Source of the DNA: F23-D06 sp045600525
GTDB lineage: Bacteria > Bacteroidota > Bacteroidia > Bacteroidales > WCHB1-69
Length of the DNA stretch: 8,462 nucleotides
Direction: 5' to 3'
NCBI GenBank assembly: GCA_045600525.1
Contig: JAZRYC010000048.1
Coordinates: 1-8,462, forward strand
Part shown: piece after piece, positions 6,572 to 8,462 of the stretch
Layout of the letters: every line of letters begins with the position of its first letter
Numbering within the stretch: position 1 is the stretch's first letter
Translations under genes and position numbers: made by a program
The notes under the pieces: model-generated
Database searches by the model: none
The model's input: only the letters and a program-made list of their open reading frames with translations
Told to the model about the DNA's origin: nothing

Positions 6572-7468
6572 TTATTTGCGCACGGCAATCACACGGAAAC
6601 CGACCTTGGGAGAATACTCGCCGTAGGTCTGTTTGCTGTCAATGCGGATGTCATAGCCGGGGTCGTCATAGCTGCCGCCGAAGGCAACGCCTTTTTCTGC
6701 GACCATCTCTGCCACGTTGCCGCACATATTATATAAGTGATAATTACTACTGGAATACCAAGATAAAGATATCATCGGAAAATTGTAACGTTGAATAACG
6801 CTTTCGTCGAAGGTCAGCACCTGAAACCCGCTATCTGTCCGCGTGATACATTCATCCCCCACTTTACGATAATTATATGGAGCCTTGCCATTATAATTTG
6901 TGATATAAGGGCCTGTGAGTGCATAGGTATGTAACATACTCCCATCGTGAGCCGCCCACTTCCACTCCCATTCGGTCGGCAGCCGGTATTCCCATTCGCC
7001 ATTGCCCAACTTCTCGGTGAGCCATTGACAGAAAAGTCGCGCACCCTCATAACTGATATTCACCACCGGGAACCAACCATAATCAGGACTTTGAGCATAT
7101 TTCTGCTGATAAACTGTTCCTGTTTTGTCATCAAATCTATAAAAGAACGGTTCGTCGCTTTCATCGTGAATTTTGGCCACCTCGTAATCCGCTGTTCTGC
7201 CCTGTGCTTTCAAATCTTCGAGGAAACGGTTGTAGGATTTGTTCATCACTTCGCATTCCAGCATATAGTAGCTGGACGTCACCTCTTGGGATGTGTCGGT
7301 AGTCACCGTGACACCGGGAATGCGGCAGAAATTCCCCACCAACTCCTTTTCCTGTTTCACCAATGCTTTGGGACGCTTTGCCGGCTTTTTCTCCACAATT
7401 TCGCGAATTTCCGGTAATTTCTTGAATGTAATCGTTGGCTCCTGCGCAAACACGGCGCACGTGGTCAA
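6572..7468 (-). CDS. SUMF1/FGE-like exported protein with disrupted start
   Basis: The frame encodes the SUMF1 (formylglycine-generating enzyme, FGE) fold. Counting from the TTG at 7468, the hallmarks are YYMLECEVMNKSYNRFL (67-83), ISYEGARLFCQWLTEKL (138-154), YRLPTEWEWKWAA (161-173), YNMCGNVAEMVAEKG (246-260), FGGSYDD (263-269) and the ending KVGFRVIAVRK. FGE itself converts a cysteine of sulfatases to formylglycine; this protein has SYDDPGYDIR where FGE has its two active cysteines, so that chemistry is unlikely. Gliding and type IX secretion proteins GldJ/GldK share the fold, but they are larger lipoproteins and I see no lipobox. TTG at 7468 is the first standard start codon after the last in-frame stop, but it leaves only MTTCAVFAQ of the signal peptide. 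The intact signal would begin at an ATG at 7507 whose next codon is TAA (separate entry). The gene may be a pseudogene, may start at a rare codon such as ATT, or may carry a sequence error. It lies downstream of the DUF3108-like gene on the same strand, separated by about 170 nt. Confidence 0.75.
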   Translation of the reverse strand: MTTCAVFAQEPTITFKKLPEIREIVEKKPAKRPKALVKQEKELVGNFCRIPGVTVTTDTSQEVTSSYYMLECEVMNKSYNRFLEDLKAQGRTADYEVAKIHDESDEPFFYRFDDKTGTVYQQKYAQSPDYGWFPVVNISYEGARLFCQWLTEKLGNGEWEYRLPTEWEWKWAAHDGSMLHTYALTGPYITNYNGKAPYNYRKVGDECITRTDSGFQVLTFDESVIQRYNFPMISLSWYSSSNYHLYNMCGNVAEMVAEKGVAFGGSYDDPGYDIRIDSKQTYGEYSPKVGFRVIAVRK

Positions 7469-7507
7469 GCTTACAGCCGCAACTAAAATAATACGTGATA
7501 ATTACAT
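7469..7507 (-). other. Orphaned signal-peptide start with TAA at codon 2
   Basis: Minus-strand reading from 7507 gives ATG, TAA, then TTA TCA CGT ATT ATT TTA GTT GCG GCT GTA AGC, in frame with the SUMF1-like protein. Apart from the stop this spells M*LSRIILVAAVS, continuing into LTTCAVFAQ|EPT, a textbook signal peptide. One base change (AAA to TAA, or the reverse) would restore MKLSRIIL. Between this stop (7504-7502) and the TTG at 7468 no ATG, GTG or TTG is in frame; two adjacent ATT codons (7492-7487) are the only near-cognate options near the n-region. A second ATG at 7517 lies one frame off and would need a frameshift. Confidence 0.75.
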
Positions 7508-7643
7508 AATGTGACATTTAGGTTAATGGAAAAGAATTCACAGATTTTCTGGAACCTACATTATGATAAACGTAATAAGAAGGTGGAATCTTGGGTTGGG
7601 AAAATATTTTTCGCCTGCGGCGCTGTCTTTCACAAATTTCTCT

Positions 7644-7662
7644 AATTAAGACAAATTAAGAC
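7644..7662. repeat. Two-copy tandem decamer in the gap upstream of the SUMF1-like gene
   Basis: AATTAAGAC occurs at 7644-7652 and again at 7654-7662, an exact 10-nt period (near one helical turn), with a degenerate third AATT at 7665. The repeat sits in the 170-nt gap (7508-7677) between the DUF3108-like stop and the ATG at 7507. The rest of that gap holds a 10-bp palindrome AAAATATTTT (7601-7610), a small CGCC-TGC-GGCG hairpin (7612-7622) and, on the minus strand, TACGTTTA (7574-7567), one mismatch from a -7 box but without a -33 partner. I found no convincing promoter or intrinsic terminator in the gap. Confidence 0.55.
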
Positions 7663-7677
7663 GAATTTCATTTCGAA

Positions 7678-8462
7678 TTAGGGTAATTTGTGAGTACAAG
7701 GCGTCAGCGACTGCAGGTCAATCACGATTTTGGAGCCGTCAATGTTGGTGTAGTCGAATTTGACAAAACCGTACTTTTCGTTGTAATAGGCCGTGAGGCG
7801 GGTTTTGCCGATGCGACTCTTGGCAGATGCCTCCACGCACACGCAATCCAAAGTGCCCAGTGCCGTGGACAGCAAGCAGGACGTATCCACGATTCTATAG
7901 CGATACCTGTTGACGATAGCACCTTCCCACTCTTTCCATAATGGATCACCCCATTGTGAACCGATTGTCAACTTCCACTTCCATTTCAAGCCCTTTTTTG
8001 CCGGAAATTTGATGTAAGGGAATGGATTCAGTTCCAGAATACTCAACAACAGAGAACGTGGCGGATGCATCCAAATGTTACGTTCGTTTTCCACAATGCC
8101 GGAGGCTGACACGTCAAATGGTCTGGCACCATTCTTTAGCCAAAACTCAAAGACCTCCACCGTTTGGTCGTAATCGGGGCTAAAGCCGTAGCCGATGTTG
8201 CTTGGATTGATACGCACTGTATATTGCCGGATACAGGAATCCTCATCGAAAGTATCTACCAGCATATGGCGCGCATAAAGCAACGTATAGTAACTCGTAT
8301 CGCCCTGCTCGTTGATTTCCGGTTTGCGCACGGCTTCCTTATAAACACGCATAAAACGTTCCTCCCCCTGCGGATTGAAATAGCGGAAGGCAAACGTGTA
8401 TTCGTTGCCGGCGCGATAAACCTGGTTGTCTTCGGTATATCGGCACGGATTCGCCGTGTCGG
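7678..8462 (-). CDS. DUF3108-like envelope protein, N-terminus cut by window edge
   Basis: The last 260 residues of a protein whose start lies right of the window; the frame is open to the edge, so the internal Met at 8352 is probably not the start. The C-terminal half has the layout of DUF3108-like proteins: a tryptophan/lysine strand (GLKWKWKLTIGSQWGDPLW, about 157-175), a strand with cysteines where the family places an adduced group (LGTLDCVCVEASAK, 201-214), then RLTAYYNEKYGFVKFDYTNIDGSKIVIDL (221-249), where YNEKYGFVKF matches the family's Y...G.Vk. signature. Such proteins are usually periplasmic or outer-membrane associated, and the function of the family is poorly known. The region before it (FEFWLKNG, PRSLLLSILELNPFPYIKFP) is unassigned. 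It lies upstream of the SUMF1-like gene on the same strand and could be cotranscribed with it. The family call rests on pattern resemblance only. Confidence 0.6.
   Translation of the reverse strand, partial: DTANPCRYTEDNQVYRAGNEYTFAFRYFNPQGEERFMRVYKEAVRKPEINEQGDTSYYTLLYARHMLVDTFDEDSCIRQYTVRINPSNIGYGFSPDYDQTVEVFEFWLKNGARPFDVSASGIVENERNIWMHPPRSLLLSILELNPFPYIKFPAKKGLKWKWKLTIGSQWGDPLWKEWEGAIVNRYRYRIVDTSCLLSTALGTLDCVCVEASAKSRIGKTRLTAYYNEKYGFVKFDYTNIDGSKIVIDLQSLTPCTHKLP

Noticed and set aside
6947..7417. 156-codon plus-strand frame
   Set aside because: It is antisense to the SUMF1-like gene, whose family motifs are clear; no feature supports the plus frame.
7161..7517. 118-aa minus-strand frame starting MSHYVIITYY
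   Set aside because: It overlaps the SUMF1-like gene in another frame, and after its first residues it has no recognisable protein character. It matters only as a possible frameshift start.
7612..7622. CGCC-TGC-GGCG hairpin as terminator of the DUF3108-like gene
   Set aside because: The stem is only 4 bp, and on the minus strand it is followed by A residues rather than a T-tract.
1..8462. CRISPR, tRNA, rRNA, transposase or defence-system genes
   Set aside because: No regularly spaced repeats, cloverleaf-like sequences or matching protein motifs were seen on either strand.

Overview
The window looks like chromosomal DNA of a member of the Bacteroidota, probably Bacteroidales. The main grounds are a near-consensus Bacteroidota promoter (TTG, 20 nt, TAnnTTTG) at 3474-3504, A/T-rich leaders with almost no Shine-Dalgarno signal, signal peptides ending in AQ or SQ, lipoproteins with and without an acidic surface-export signal, and protein families typical of the phylum (DUF4932, DUF5723, SUMF1-like). 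I cannot name the genus from this sequence. No RNA gene, insertion sequence or CRISPR array was seen.

Layout, left to right. (1) The C-terminal J domain of a DjlA/TerB-type co-chaperone (+) runs in from the left edge and stops at 253. (2) A three-gene minus-strand cluster, read from 3295 down to 268, encodes a secreted DUF4932-type metallopeptidase with an Ig-like tail, a small outer-membrane beta-barrel-like protein and a lipoprotein with an acidic signal after its cysteine. (3) A 259-bp divergent promoter region (3296-3554) separates that cluster from a plus-strand pair: a 516-aa beta-rich lipoprotein and a DUF5723-type outer-membrane protein, with a 1-nt gap between them. (4) After a hairpin in the convergent gap come two minus-strand genes: a secreted SUMF1/formylglycine-generating-enzyme-like protein, and upstream of it a DUF3108-like protein cut by the right edge.

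Six of the seven genes appear to encode envelope or exported proteins; for the right-edge gene this is inferred without seeing its N-terminus. The two divergent units flank one control region, so they may share regulation. A surface role for protease, barrel and lipoprotein together, and a complex of the 516-aa lipoprotein with the DUF5723 barrel, are inferences from context.

The most striking anomaly is in the SUMF1-like gene. The only in-frame ATG that would give it a complete signal peptide (7505-7507) is followed at once by TAA, with the rest of a textbook signal peptide open behind it. This looks like a codon-2 nonsense mutation, a use of a non-standard start, or a sequencing error. The same protein also lacks the catalytic cysteine pair of true formylglycine-generating enzymes.
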